Source: Streptomyces niveus
GTDB lineage: Bacteria > Actinomycetota > Actinomycetes > Streptomycetales > Streptomycetaceae
Direction of reading: 5' to 3'
DNA length: 46,544 bases
Assembly: GCF_001723055.1 (NCBI RefSeq)
Contig: NZ_MDCR01000134.1
Span: forward strand, 1-46,544
Part shown: positions 33,519-42,175 of the stretch, in pieces
How the letters are laid out: every line of letters begins with the position of its first letter
Position numbering within the stretch: the first letter of the stretch is position 1
Notes under the pieces: generated by a model
The model's database searches: none
What the model was told of the DNA's origin: nothing
What the model saw: only the letters and a program-made list of their open reading frames with translations
Position numbers and translations under genes: made by a program

Positions 33519-36500
33519 GTGAGTGACGACGTCGCGTATCTCCGCTATCCGCATCTGCACGACGACTTGCTGTGCTTCGCCGCCGAGGACGACCTCTGGG
33601 TCGCCCCCCTCTCGTCGGCCAAGCACCGCCCGGACCGTGCGTGGCGGGTGACCGTCGACCGCACGCGGGTGGGTCATCCGCGGTTCTCGCCCGACGGCTC
33701 CCAGATCGCCTACACGAGCTGGCGCAGCCTGGATCCGGAGATCCACCTGGCGCCGGTGGCGGGCGGCCCGGCCCGGCGGCTGAGCTACTGGGGATCGACC
33801 GACACCCGCGTCTGCGGCTGGACCCCGCCGGACAAGGACGGCTCGGCGCAGATCCTCGCCGTCTCCTCGCACGGCCAGCCCTTCTCGTACTACTCCTGGG
33901 CCTACAGCGTCCCCACCGACGGCTCCCCCGGCGGCAAACTCCCCTGGGGCCCGGTCGCCGACATCGCGATCGCCGACGTCGACGGCGAGCGGCGCAGCCT
34001 GCTGCTCACCGGCAAGCCGCCGCACGAACCGGCCGCCTGGAAGCGGTACCGGGGCGGCGCCACGGGGCGGCTGTGGCTGCACGGCGAGCGGCTGCTGGCG
34101 GATCTGCCCGGTCATCTCGACTGCCCGATGTTCGTGGCCGGGCGCATCGCGTTCCTCTCCGACCACGAGGGCGTCGGCAATCTCTACTCGACGCTCCCCG
34201 ACGGCACCGATCTGCGCCGGCACACCGACCACGACGCGTTCTACGCCCGCCACGCGTCGTCCGACGGGCAGCGCGTGGTCTACCAGTGCGCGGGTGATCT
34301 GTGGCTGGTGGACTCGCTGGCGCCGGACGCGGTGCCGCGCAAGCTGTCGGTACGGCTCGGTGGCCCGCGCGCCGGCCGGCGCACCTACCAGGTCCCGGCC
34401 GCCCACCACGTCGACGCGATCTCGGTGGACACCACGGGCCGGGCGAGCGCCATCTCCGTACGCGGCAGCCTGTACTGGCTCACCCACCGCGACGGCCCGG
34501 CCCGCACGATCACCGACACCCCGGGCGTACGGGTCCGGCTCCCGGAGATGCTGGGCAGCGGCGGCAAGGTCGCGTACGTCACGGACGCGGACGGCGAGGA
34601 CGCGGTCGAGATCGCCTATCTGCCGCGCGCGAGCGGCGACCGGCCGCCGGTGCGGCTCGCCTCCGGGCGGCTTGGGCGCGTCCACGAACTGATCGCGGAC
34701 CCGGACGGCGAACGGCTGGCGCTGAGCACGCACGACGGAAGGCTGCTGATACTGACGGTTCCTGACGACGCGTCAGAGGCGACGCCGACCGAGGAGACCG
34801 CCGAGCCCGTCGCCGCGGAGGTCACCGAGGACCTCACCGAACTGATCCGTTCCGTCAACGGCCCCGTCACCGACCTCGCGTTCTCCCCCGACGGCGACTG
34901 GATCGCCTGGTCCCACCCGGGCGTCGGCCGCTCGCTGCGCCAGATCAAGATGGCGCGGATCGCGGACCGTACGATCGTCGACGTCACCAACGGCCGCTTC
35001 GAGGACGAGAATCCGGTGTTCACCCGGGACGGCCGATATCTCGCCTTTCTCTCCTGGCGCGGCTTCGACCCGGTGTACGACGTGCACACCGGCGACCTCT
35101 CCTTCCCGCTGGGCTGCCGCCCCTACCTCGTACCGCTGTCGTCGGCGACGCCCTCGCCGTTCGCGCTCCTGCCCGACGGCCGCCCGGCCGCGGGCGGTCT
35201 CGACCCGCTGCCGGCCGCCCCGTCCGACGGCACGGCCCTGGCCGAGGGGACGGTCACGGTCGAGGTCGAAGGACTCGCCAGCCGCGTCACACCCTTCCCG
35301 GTGTCGGCGTCCAAGTACTCGGCCCTGCAACCCGTCAGCGGCGGCGGTCTGGTCTGGCTGCGCTGGCCGATCTCCGGGGCGCTCGGTGAGACGTTCGCCA
35401 ACCCGGCCGACACCTCGGGCCGTCCCACGCTCGAACACTTCGACATCACCAAGGCGCGCAAGAGCGAACTCGTGGACCACCTCGACTGGTTCGCGCTCAG
35501 CCGGGACGGCACCCGGCTCGTGGTCGTGGACGACGACGAGCTGCGCGCCGTCCCCGCCACCGAGTCCGGCGACGGCGACTCGACCGTCCAGCTCGATCTG
35601 CGCCGCGTGCTGCACGAGGTCGACCCCGCCGCCGAGTGGCGCCAGGCGTACGCGGAGGCCGGCCGCATCATCCGCTCCTACTTCTGGGAACCGGACATGT
35701 GCGGCATCGACTGGGACGCGGTGCTCGACCAGTACCGCCCGCTGGTCGAACGCGTCGCGTCCCCGGACGAGTTCGCCGATCTGCTGCGCGAGGCACTCGG
35801 CGAACTCGGCACCTCACACGCGTACGTCACCCCCGCCCGCCGCAACGAGGGGCCGCCGCACTACCAGCGCGCCATGGGCCTGCTCGGCGCCAACCTCGTG
35901 TGCCGGGACGGCGAATGGCTGGTGAAGCGGATCCTGCCGGGCGAGTCGTCCGACTCCAAGGCCCGCTCCCCGCTGGCCGGTACGGGCATCCGCGAGGGCG
36001 CCGTCCTCACCCATGTCGACGGCCGGCCCGTCGACCCGGTGGCCGGCCCCTACCCGCTGCTGTCCGCCGCCGGCGGTACGACGGTCGAGCTGACCTTCCG
36101 TCCCGCCGAGGACCTGTCGCCCGCCAACGGCGGTGTCCGGCACGGCGGTTCACGCCGGGTGGCGGTCGTCCCGCTCATCGACGAACGGCCACTGCGCTAC
36201 CAGGACTGGGTCGCCAAACGCCGCGAGGTCGTCCGCGAGATGAGCGGCGGCAAGTGCGGCTATCTGCACATCCCCGACATGGGCGGCTCGGGCTGGGCGC
36301 AGTTCAACCGCGATCTGCGCCTGGAGGTGTCCAGGCCCGCGCTGATCGTGGACGTACGGGGCAACGCGGGCGGCCACATCAGCGAACTGGTCGTGGAGAA
36401 GCTGACCCGGCGCATCCTCGGCTGGGACCTGACGCGCAACGCCCAGGCGGTCAGTTACGCCTCCAACGCGCCGCGCGGCCCGGTCGTCGCGATCGCGGAC

Positions 36501-36878
36501 GAGGCCACCTCGTCCGACGGCGACATGATCACGGCCGCGTTCCGGCTGCTGAAGCTGGGCCCGGTGGTCGGTCAGCGCACCTGGGGCGGCGTGGTCGGCA
36601 TGACCGGCCGGCACCGGCTGGGTGACGGCAGCGTGATCACGGTGCCGATGAACGCGGCCTGGTTCGACGCCTACGGCTGGTCGGTCGAGAACCACGGCGT
36701 GGAGCCGGACATCGAGGCGCTGCGCACCCCGCTCGACTGGGCGGAGGGCCGGCACGCGCAGCTCGACGACGCGGTGTGGGTGGCGCTGGAGCTGCTGGCG
36801 AAGCAGCCGGCGGCGACCCCGCCGGGCTACGGCGACGTCCCGGACCGCCGCCGTCCGCCACTGCCGCCGCGGAGCTGA
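33519..36878 (+). CDS. Tricorn protease homologue (S41 family)
   Basis: 1119 residues from GTG 33519. Tricorn degrades peptides released by the proteasome, which actinomycetes possess. Domain order: N-terminal beta-propellers with WD-like units (HPRFSPDGSQIAYTSWRSLDPEIHL; FSPDGDWIAWSHPG), a C1 helical domain, a PDZ domain (about 810-880) and the C-terminal S41 core. Catalytic residues by analogy: His767 in LGTSHAYVTP and Ser999-Asp1000 in ATSSDGDMITAAF. No signal peptide, so cytosolic. Length close to the archaeal enzyme (~1070). A strong hairpin follows the stop. Confidence 0.95.
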   Translation: MSDDVAYLRYPHLHDDLLCFAAEDDLWVAPLSSAKHRPDRAWRVTVDRTRVGHPRFSPDGSQIAYTSWRSLDPEIHLAPVAGGPARRLSYWGSTDTRVCGWTPPDKDGSAQILAVSSHGQPFSYYSWAYSVPTDGSPGGKLPWGPVADIAIADVDGERRSLLLTGKPPHEPAAWKRYRGGATGRLWLHGERLLADLPGHLDCPMFVAGRIAFLSDHEGVGNLYSTLPDGTDLRRHTDHDAFYARHASSDGQRVVYQCAGDLWLVDSLAPDAVPRKLSVRLGGPRAGRRTYQVPAAHHVDAISVDTTGRASAISVRGSLYWLTHRDGPARTITDTPGVRVRLPEMLGSGGKVAYVTDADGEDAVEIAYLPRASGDRPPVRLASGRLGRVHELIADPDGERLALSTHDGRLLILTVPDDASEATPTEETAEPVAAEVTEDLTELIRSVNGPVTDLAFSPDGDWIAWSHPGVGRSLRQIKMARIADRTIVDVTNGRFEDENPVFTRDGRYLAFLSWRGFDPVYDVHTGDLSFPLGCRPYLVPLSSATPSPFALLPDGRPAAGGLDPLPAAPSDGTALAEGTVTVEVEGLASRVTPFPVSASKYSALQPVSGGGLVWLRWPISGALGETFANPADTSGRPTLEHFDITKARKSELVDHLDWFALSRDGTRLVVVDDDELRAVPATESGDGDSTVQLDLRRVLHEVDPAAEWRQAYAEAGRIIRSYFWEPDMCGIDWDAVLDQYRPLVERVASPDEFADLLREALGELGTSHAYVTPARRNEGPPHYQRAMGLLGANLVCRDGEWLVKRILPGESSDSKARSPLAGTGIREGAVLTHVDGRPVDPVAGPYPLLSAAGGTTVELTFRPAEDLSPANGGVRHGGSRRVAVVPLIDERPLRYQDWVAKRREVVREMSGGKCGYLHIPDMGGSGWAQFNRDLRLEVSRPALIVDVRGNAGGHISELVVEKLTRRILGWDLTRNAQAVSYASNAPRGPVVAIADEATSSDGDMITAAFRLLKLGPVVGQRTWGGVVGMTGRHRLGDGSVITVPMNAAWFDAYGWSVENHGVEPDIEALRTPLDWAEGRHAQLDDAVWVALELLAKQPAATPPGYGDVPDRRRPPLPPRS

Positions 36879-36894
36879 ACCGGCGCCGTGCGAA

Positions 36895-36931
36895 GGGGCG
36901 CACCCGGCGCGACAGGCACCGGGTGCGCCCC
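36895..36931. terminator. Bidirectional terminator after the tricorn gene
   Basis: Perfect 13-bp stem GGGGCGCACCCGG/CCGGGTGCGCCCC with an 11-base loop between the convergent tricorn gene and the small acidic/basic gene ending at 36951. Confidence 0.85.
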
Positions 36932-36950
36932 AGTCGTACGAAACGGCCGC

Positions 36951-37121
36951 TCAGGCGTCGTAGTCGTCGGAGAAGCGGTCGCGCGCGTCCTGCGCCCGCT
37001 GCCGCGCCCGGTCCCCCTCGTCCTGCGACGCCTCACCCCGCTCCTTCTCCTCGTCCGCCCGCCTCTTCGCCTTGTCGGCGAGTTCCCGCGACTTGTCCTT
37101 GAACTGGTCGGCGATACCCAT
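36951..37121 (-). CDS. Small, highly charged hypothetical protein (56 residues)
   Basis: ATG 37121 after a good GGAG; 56 residues, beginning MGIADQFKDKSRELADKAKR and ending FSDDYDA. Almost every residue is Lys, Arg, Glu, Asp, Ala or Gln, so a single long amphipathic or disordered helix is expected, as in stress-related CsbD-like or LEA-like proteins. No membrane or signal segment. Similar short genes are common in Streptomyces. It ends against the terminator shared with the tricorn gene. Confidence 0.75.
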   Translation of the reverse strand: MGIADQFKDKSRELADKAKRRADEEKERGEASQDEGDRARQRAQDARDRFSDDYDA

Positions 37122-37211
37122 GGCAACTCACTCCTGGAGGTCCGGTGAGGCCCGTGGAGAGGTCCCGGACCCAGACCAGACTTACACGACCGGACATCGC
37201 ACGCATTTCGA

Positions 37212-38093
37212 TCAATTACGCTGCGTACGCCCCTGCTCGTCGGCCGCCCCGCCCGCGCCGACCAGCCCCTTGCGCACGCCTCCGAGCCGGGGACCGAGGC
37301 TGCGTACGTGGCGGCTGCCCACCGTCGCGACGAGGCCCGGCAGATATCCGCGTACGGACTGCGTGCCGCGCAGCCACCACTGCGCGTACACATGCGCGGA
37401 GCGCCGCTCGATCCCGGTCACGATCCGCTCGACGGCCGGCCCCAGCGGATACGTCTTGTTCGCGGGCCACGGCAGCCGCCGCCGCATCTCCCGCATCACC
37501 TCGTCCTCGTCGGCGCCGCGCACCATGTCGGTGTCGGTCCAGGACAGATAGCCGACCCCGACCCGGACACCCCGGTACCCGACCTCGGCGCGCAGGCTGT
37601 GCGCGAAGGCCTCCACGCCCGACTTGGAGGCGCAGTAGGCGGTCATCATCGGCGCCGGGGTGATCGCGGCGAGCGAGGCGATCTGGAGGAAGTAGCCGCG
37701 GCTCTCCATCAGTACGGGCAGAAACGCCCGCGCCGTCACCGCGCCGCCGATCAGGTTGACCTCGATGACGCGCCGCCAGGCGGCCGGGTCGGAGTCCACG
37801 AACGGACCGCCCGCCGCCACACCGGCGTTGGCCACGACGATGTCGACCTTCCCGAAGCGCTGCTTCACCTCGTGCGCGACCCGGGTCATGGCCTCGTGGT
37901 CGGTGACATCGGCGCACCAGTGCTCGCACTCGGTGTGCAGCCTGCTCGCCACGTCCTTCAACTCGTCGGGCTCCAGGCCCACGAGCGCCACCCGCGCCCC
38001 GCGCGCCGAGAGCTTGCGGGCCAGCAACTCGCCCACGCCTCGCGCCGCGCCGGTGACGACGGCGACCTGCCCCTCAAGACTGACCCTGCTCAT
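37212..38093 (-). CDS. Short-chain dehydrogenase/reductase, third gene of the monooxygenase operon
   Basis: 293 residues from ATG 38093, overlapping the hydrolase stop by four bases. SDR motifs: TGAARGVG (14-21), ANAGVAAGG and YCASKSG with Ser in QIASLAA. The C-terminal ~70 residues extend beyond a classical SDR and include SAHVYAQWWLRGTQSVRGYL, a form seen in enzymes encoded beside flavin monooxygenases, possibly for membrane-lipid or sterol-like substrates. It may oxidise the alcohol corresponding to the monooxygenase substrate. Confidence 0.92.
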   Translation of the reverse strand: MSRVSLEGQVAVVTGAARGVGELLARKLSARGARVALVGLEPDELKDVASRLHTECEHWCADVTDHEAMTRVAHEVKQRFGKVDIVVANAGVAAGGPFVDSDPAAWRRVIEVNLIGGAVTARAFLPVLMESRGYFLQIASLAAITPAPMMTAYCASKSGVEAFAHSLRAEVGYRGVRVGVGYLSWTDTDMVRGADEDEVMREMRRRLPWPANKTYPLGPAVERIVTGIERRSAHVYAQWWLRGTQSVRGYLPGLVATVGSRHVRSLGPRLGGVRKGLVGAGGAADEQGRTQRN

Positions 38094-38986
38094 ACGGCGC
38101 TCTCCTCCCCGACGTCGGTCCTGAGATGGTTCTCCACCAGTCCCCGTATCACCGCGGTCACCGCCTCCGGTGCCTCCACGGGGGTCATGTGCCCTATTCC
38201 GGTCAGCTCGGTGACTCCGACGCAGTCGGGCAGTTCGCCGGCCAGCCGGCGCGCGAGCACCGAGGGCGTCAGCCGGTCGGCCGTGCCCGTGACGACGGCC
38301 GTGGGGACCCGCAACTCCCGTACGCCCGCGTCGAGATCGAGTTCGCCGAGCACATGCGCCCAGGCCACCCGCACCGGGCGCGGACACGCGTGCACGATCC
38401 GGGCGCACGCGTCGACCCGGTCCGGCGCCGTGCCCGGCCCCATGGTCCCGTACCGAAGTATCCGCTTCGAGACGGGCGTGACCGGCCCCAGCGGGGCCCG
38501 CGCGCCCAGGATCATCCGGGTCAGCCGGGTCCGTGTCCGGCCGGGGCGCATCGGCACCACGCGCCCCTCGGCCACCAGCCGCGAACTGCCCGTGCTGCAC
38601 AGCAGCGCGGCCGCCGCGTGCTCCCGGAACGCGGGCCGCGCCGAGGCGGCCATCAGTGTCATGCCGCCCATGGAGTGCCCGGCGAGCACCGCCTTCTCCC
38701 CCGGCGCGAGCGTCGCGCCCAGCACCGCCTCCAGGTCGTCGGCGAGCGCGTCGGTGGTGTAGCCGCCGGGTCCGACGGCGGGTGAACGGCCGTGCCCGCG
38801 CTGGTCGTAGACGATCACGCGGTGGTCCCGCGCGAGGTCGTGTATCTGGGCGGCCCAGAAGAGGGTCGAGCAGGTCCACCCATGGCTGAGGACCACCGCG
38901 GGCGCCCCCTCGGGGCCGTACACCTCTGTGTGCAGGCGTGCGCCGTCGGCGGAACGGGCGCTGACGGTGCGCTGGGGCCGGCTCAT
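38090..38986 (-). CDS. Alpha/beta hydrolase, second gene of the monooxygenase operon
   Basis: 298 residues. The alpha/beta-hydrolase fold is shown by LSHGWTCSTLFW (oxyanion HG), VYDQRGHGRS, the nucleophile elbow AGHSMGGMT (Ser105), the acid near GTADRLTPS and the final GIGHMTPVEAPE. Coupled by four-base overlaps to both the monooxygenase before it and the SDR after it. A natural role is hydrolysis of the ester or lactone formed by a Baeyer-Villiger reaction. Confidence 0.93.
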   Translation of the reverse strand: MSRPQRTVSARSADGARLHTEVYGPEGAPAVVLSHGWTCSTLFWAAQIHDLARDHRVIVYDQRGHGRSPAVGPGGYTTDALADDLEAVLGATLAPGEKAVLAGHSMGGMTLMAASARPAFREHAAAALLCSTGSSRLVAEGRVVPMRPGRTRTRLTRMILGARAPLGPVTPVSKRILRYGTMGPGTAPDRVDACARIVHACPRPVRVAWAHVLGELDLDAGVRELRVPTAVVTGTADRLTPSVLARRLAGELPDCVGVTELTGIGHMTPVEAPEAVTAVIRGLVENHLRTDVGEESAV

Positions 38987-40524
38987 CGGACACTCTCCTT
39001 ACGAGGGGTTCGGGTCGTCGCCGTTGGCGCGTGGACGACGTCGTACTCCCCCAGGTCCACGGCCCGTGTCGCCCGCCGGAACTCGGTCGTCGTGCCCGGC
39101 CAGAGGGTGGTGTTGCGGCCACGCGCGTCCAGGTACCAACTGCTGCACCCGCCCGTGCTCCACACGGTGCGCTTCATCCGCTCCTGCACCCGGTGGTTCC
39201 AGGCGTCGACGGCCGCCGGTTTGGGGGTGAGCGAGGCGCCCGCGCCGAGTGAGCCGAGCGTGCGCAGATAGTCGGCGAGATAGTTGAGCTGGGCCTCGAT
39301 CATCAGGATCATCGAGGAGTTGCCGAGTCCGGTGTTGGGGCCGACGACGGTCATCCAGTTGGGGAATCCGACGGCGGTCGCGCCGCGCAGCGACTCCATG
39401 CCGTCCTTCCACGCCTCGGCGAGCGTGATCCCGTCCGCGCCCACCACCCGCTCGGCGATGGGCAGGTCGGTCACATGGAACCCGGTGCCGAAGACGATCG
39501 CGTCGACCTCGGCCTCCGTCCCGCCCCCAGAGCCTCCGGTCTGGGAGGTGCCCCCTGCCGCGACCACCGTCGATCCGCGCACCTCGGCCAGCCCGGACGC
39601 GACGACGTCCACGTTGGGCCGCGCGAGCGCCGGGTAGTACGTGCTGGAGAGCAGGATCCGCTTGCAGCCGATCCGGTACGAGGGCGTCAACGCGGCCCGC
39701 AGGGCGGGGTCCTTGACCGCCCGCGCGATGTTGGCCTTGGCGAGGCGCTCCACCAGCCCCAGCTCCTGAGGCCATTTGGTGAACGCCTGGACCTGCAACT
39801 CCCTGATCCCCCAGAGCAGTCGCCGCCGCGCCGCGCCGGTGACCGGCACCTTGCGGTGCAGCCACCGCTCGGCGGCGGTGATCGCCCGGTCGGTGCGCGG
39901 CAGCACCCATGGCGGGGTGCGCTGGAACAGCGTCAGCCTGGCCACGCCGGGTTGCAGGGCCGGCACGATCTGGATCGCGGACGCGCCGGTCCCGACGACC
40001 GCGACGCGCTTGCCCCGGGTGTCGTAGTCGTGGTCCCAGCGCGCGGAGTGGAAGACCTTTCCGGGGAACGAGTCGAGACCGGGCACGTCCGGCACCTTCG
40101 GGTCGGACAGTGCCCCGGTCGCGGAGACCACGACGTCCGCCGTGACGATCCCGCGCGAGGTCTCGATCTTCCAGTGCGCCTCGTCCGCGATCCAGCGCAT
40201 CAGCCGCACCTCGTGGTCCAGCCGGATGTGCGGCCGGAGCCCGAAGGTGTCGGTGACGCGCTCCAGGTACGCGCGGATGTGCCGCCGACCCGAGAAGGTG
40301 CGCGGCCAGTCGGGGTTGGGCGCGAAGGAGAAGGAGTACAGGTGCGAGGGAACATCGCAGGCGCAGCCCGGATAGCTGTTGTCGCGCCAGGTCCCGCCCA
40401 CCGAGCCGGCCCGTTCCAGGACGACGAAGTCGGTGATCCCCTCGCGCCGCAGCCGGACGGCGGCCCCCAGGCCACCGAATCCGGACCCGATCACCGCCAC
40501 CCGTACATGCTCGTGCTTGGCCAT
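38983..40524 (-). CDS. Flavin-containing Baeyer-Villiger-type monooxygenase
   Basis: 513 residues. FAD site VIGSGFGGLG (12-20), BVMO fingerprint FPGKVFHSARWD (153-164) and NADPH site VAVVGTGASAIQI (175-187) are all in place, followed by FQRTPPWVLPR. Members insert oxygen next to a ketone or hydroxylate substrates with NADPH. A short Gly/Ser/Thr insertion (GGTSQTGGSGGGTEAE, encoded around 39524-39555) interrupts the region before DAIVFGTGFHVTDLP and derives from a palindromic repeat. First gene of the operon with hydrolase and SDR; divergent MerR gene is the likely regulator. Confidence 0.93.
   Translation of the reverse strand: MAKHEHVRVAVIGSGFGGLGAAVRLRREGITDFVVLERAGSVGGTWRDNSYPGCACDVPSHLYSFSFAPNPDWPRTFSGRRHIRAYLERVTDTFGLRPHIRLDHEVRLMRWIADEAHWKIETSRGIVTADVVVSATGALSDPKVPDVPGLDSFPGKVFHSARWDHDYDTRGKRVAVVGTGASAIQIVPALQPGVARLTLFQRTPPWVLPRTDRAITAAERWLHRKVPVTGAARRRLLWGIRELQVQAFTKWPQELGLVERLAKANIARAVKDPALRAALTPSYRIGCKRILLSSTYYPALARPNVDVVASGLAEVRGSTVVAAGGTSQTGGSGGGTEAEVDAIVFGTGFHVTDLPIAERVVGADGITLAEAWKDGMESLRGATAVGFPNWMTVVGPNTGLGNSSMILMIEAQLNYLADYLRTLGSLGAGASLTPKPAAVDAWNHRVQERMKRTVWSTGGCSSWYLDARGRNTTLWPGTTTEFRRATRAVDLGEYDVVHAPTATTRTPRKESVR
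39524..39555. repeat. Palindromic repeat inserted in frame in the monooxygenase gene
   Basis: CCCCCAGAGCCTCC, then GGTCTGGGAGGTGCCCCC (32 bases in all), contains a CCTCC/GGAGG stem. I recall this kind of sequence from intergenic positions in Streptomyces genomes. Here it adds codons for a glycine-rich loop without shifting the frame. Confidence 0.5.
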
Positions 40525-40561
40525 GCCGCCGCCTCCCGCCGGAGCGCCTGAACCGAACCGC

Positions 40562-40616
40562 GCCAGTAATCACTGGCACTATTGGGAGAGTAGGGCAGCC
40601 ACCTACCCGTGGGTAG
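40562..40616. promoter_or_regulatory. Two palindromes in the monooxygenase/MerR divergent promoter
   Basis: GCCAGT-AATC-ACTGGC (40562-40577) and CTACCC-GT-GGGTAG (40603-40616) lie in the 142-bp gap between the divergent starts. The first is close to the monooxygenase start, the second nearer the MerR gene. Either could be the MerR operator. Confidence 0.45.
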
Positions 40617-40666
40617 GGGGCGAACGGGAAAAGTTACCGCCGGTACGAGGACATAGGCTGACCACC

Positions 40667-41356
40667 ATGTCCGACCAGCAGAAAGCGCGCGAAGAGGTGC
40701 GCGAGTACCGGATGAAGGAACTCGCCGAAGCGGCAGGCATCACGGTGCGCACGGTGCGCTTCTACCGCGAACGCGGCCTGATCCCGCCACCGCGCAGGGA
40801 GGGCCGGATCGCCTGGTACGACAGCCACCACCTGGCCAGACTCCGCACGATCGCCGCCCTCCTGGAACGCGGCCACACCCTGACCGGCATCGCCGACCTC
40901 GCCACCGCCTTCGAGAGCGGCCGAGACCCCGGCCGGCTCGCCGAGGTACTGGGCCTCGGCGAGCCGACCGAGGAGACACCGGTCCGCCTCACCCCCGCGG
41001 AACTGGCCGACCACTTCGAGGGCGAGGTCACCGCGGAGAATCTGGCCACCGCACTCGAACTCGGCTACCTCGCCACCGACGGCGACGACCTGGTCCACAT
41101 CAGCCGCCGCCTCCTGGACGTCTCCGCCGCCCTGGTCCGCGAGGGCGTCCCGCTCTCGGCGGTCTTCGAGGCGGGCCGCCAGATCCGCGCCCACGCGGAC
41201 GCCCTGGCCGAACTCTTCGCCACCACACTCCAGACCCACGCGACCGGCGCGTCCCCCGAGACCCTGCGCCCCCTCGCCAAGAGCGTGGTGGAGGCGGAAC
41301 TCTCGATGGCGATGGACCGCCGTCTGCGCAACAAGCCGGCTCAGCCCAGCTCGTAG
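40667..41356 (+). CDS. MerR-family transcriptional regulator
   Basis: 229 residues from ATG 40667. The winged-helix DNA-binding domain (about 14-82) reads RMKELAEAAGITVRTVRFYRERGL, then RIAWYDSHHLARLRTIAALLERGHTL. The C-terminal ~140 residues are helical with no metal-binding Cys, so it responds to an organic ligand or none. It is divergent from the monooxygenase operon, which it likely controls. A TAGGCT seven bases before the ATG suggests a leaderless mRNA. Its 3' end overlaps the convergent xthA end by 16 bases. Confidence 0.92.
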   Translation: MSDQQKAREEVREYRMKELAEAAGITVRTVRFYRERGLIPPPRREGRIAWYDSHHLARLRTIAALLERGHTLTGIADLATAFESGRDPGRLAEVLGLGEPTEETPVRLTPAELADHFEGEVTAENLATALELGYLATDGDDLVHISRRLLDVSAALVREGVPLSAVFEAGRQIRAHADALAELFATTLQTHATGASPETLRPLAKSVVEAELSMAMDRRLRNKPAQPSS

Positions 41357-42141
41357 GCCACACTCACCGGCGCGTGGTCGCTCCACCGCTCCTCGTGCGT
41401 CGCGGCCCGCTCCACCCACGCCTTCACCGCGCGCTCCGCCAGCCCCGCCGTCGCCACGTGGTAGTCGATCCGCCAGCCGGTGTCGTTGTCGAAGGCGCGC
41501 CCCCGGTACGACCACCAGGTGTACGGCCCGGTCTGGTCCGGGTGCAGGGCGCGGACCACGTCCACGTACGCCGCCTCGTCGAAGACCCGCGTCAGCCAAG
41601 CGCGCTCCTCGGGCAGGAAACCGGACTCCTTGCGGTTGGCCTTCCAGTTCTTCAGGTCGGCCTCCTGGTGGGCGATGTTCCAGTCCCCGCAGACCAGCAC
41701 CTGCCGCCCGTCGGCCGCCGCCCGGTCCCTGAGCCCGCCGAGGTGGACCAGGAACTCGCCCATGAACCGGACCTTCTCGTCCTGGCGCTCCGTCCCCACG
41801 TCACCCGACGGCAGATAGAGGCTGGCCACCGTCACGCCGGGCAGGTCGATCTCCACGTACCGCCCGCTCGTGTCGAACTCCGCGCTCCCGAACCCGATCC
41901 GTACCCGCTCCGGCTCCCGCCGCGAGTAGAGCGCGACACCCGCACGCCCCTTGGCCGCCGCCGGCGCGAACACCGTGTGCCACCCCTCGGGCTCCCGTAC
42001 CGCCTCGGTGAGCTGCCCCTCCTCGGCCCGCACCTCCTGAAGGCAGACCACATCGGCCCCGGTCCCGGCCAGCCACTCCACAAAGCCCTTCTTGGCGGCG
42101 GCCCGGAGCCCGTTCACATTCACGGAAGTCACAGTGAGCAT
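41341..42141 (-). CDS. xthA: Exodeoxyribonuclease III
   Basis: 266 residues. AP endonuclease/3'-5' exonuclease of base excision repair. EEP-fold landmarks: SVNVNGLRAA, the metal ligand Glu36 in CLQEVRAEE, LYLPSGD, CGDWNIAHQEADL and the closing WSDHAPVSV with the catalytic Asp-His pair. Length and all motifs are normal. The start ATG is 35 bases from the divergent GNAT GTG. Confidence 0.95.
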   Translation of the reverse strand: MLTVTSVNVNGLRAAAKKGFVEWLAGTGADVVCLQEVRAEEGQLTEAVREPEGWHTVFAPAAAKGRAGVALYSRREPERVRIGFGSAEFDTSGRYVEIDLPGVTVASLYLPSGDVGTERQDEKVRFMGEFLVHLGGLRDRAAADGRQVLVCGDWNIAHQEADLKNWKANRKESGFLPEERAWLTRVFDEAAYVDVVRALHPDQTGPYTWWSYRGRAFDNDTGWRIDYHVATAGLAERAVKAWVERAATHEERWSDHAPVSVAYELG

Positions 42142-42162
42142 CCCCGCACCCTACCCAGGCTC

Positions 42163-42168
42163 TACGAT
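42163..42168 (+). promoter_or_regulatory. -10 box for the GNAT gene, probable leaderless transcript
   Basis: TACGAT ends seven bases before GTG 42176, the same hexamer and nearly the same spacing as for pmt, with no ribosome site in between. Confidence 0.45.
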
Positions 42169-42175
42169 CGATGCC

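Noticed and set aside
36951..37121. RiPP precursor peptide
   Set aside because: The product is uniformly charged without a core region, and no modification enzymes are adjacent.
37212..39122. One continuous minus-strand frame covering both SDR and hydrolase genes, suggesting a fusion
   Set aside because: Only the SDR part is protein-like. Upstream of 38093 the frame is Arg-rich low complexity, and the hydrolase is read in a different frame with its own start and stop.
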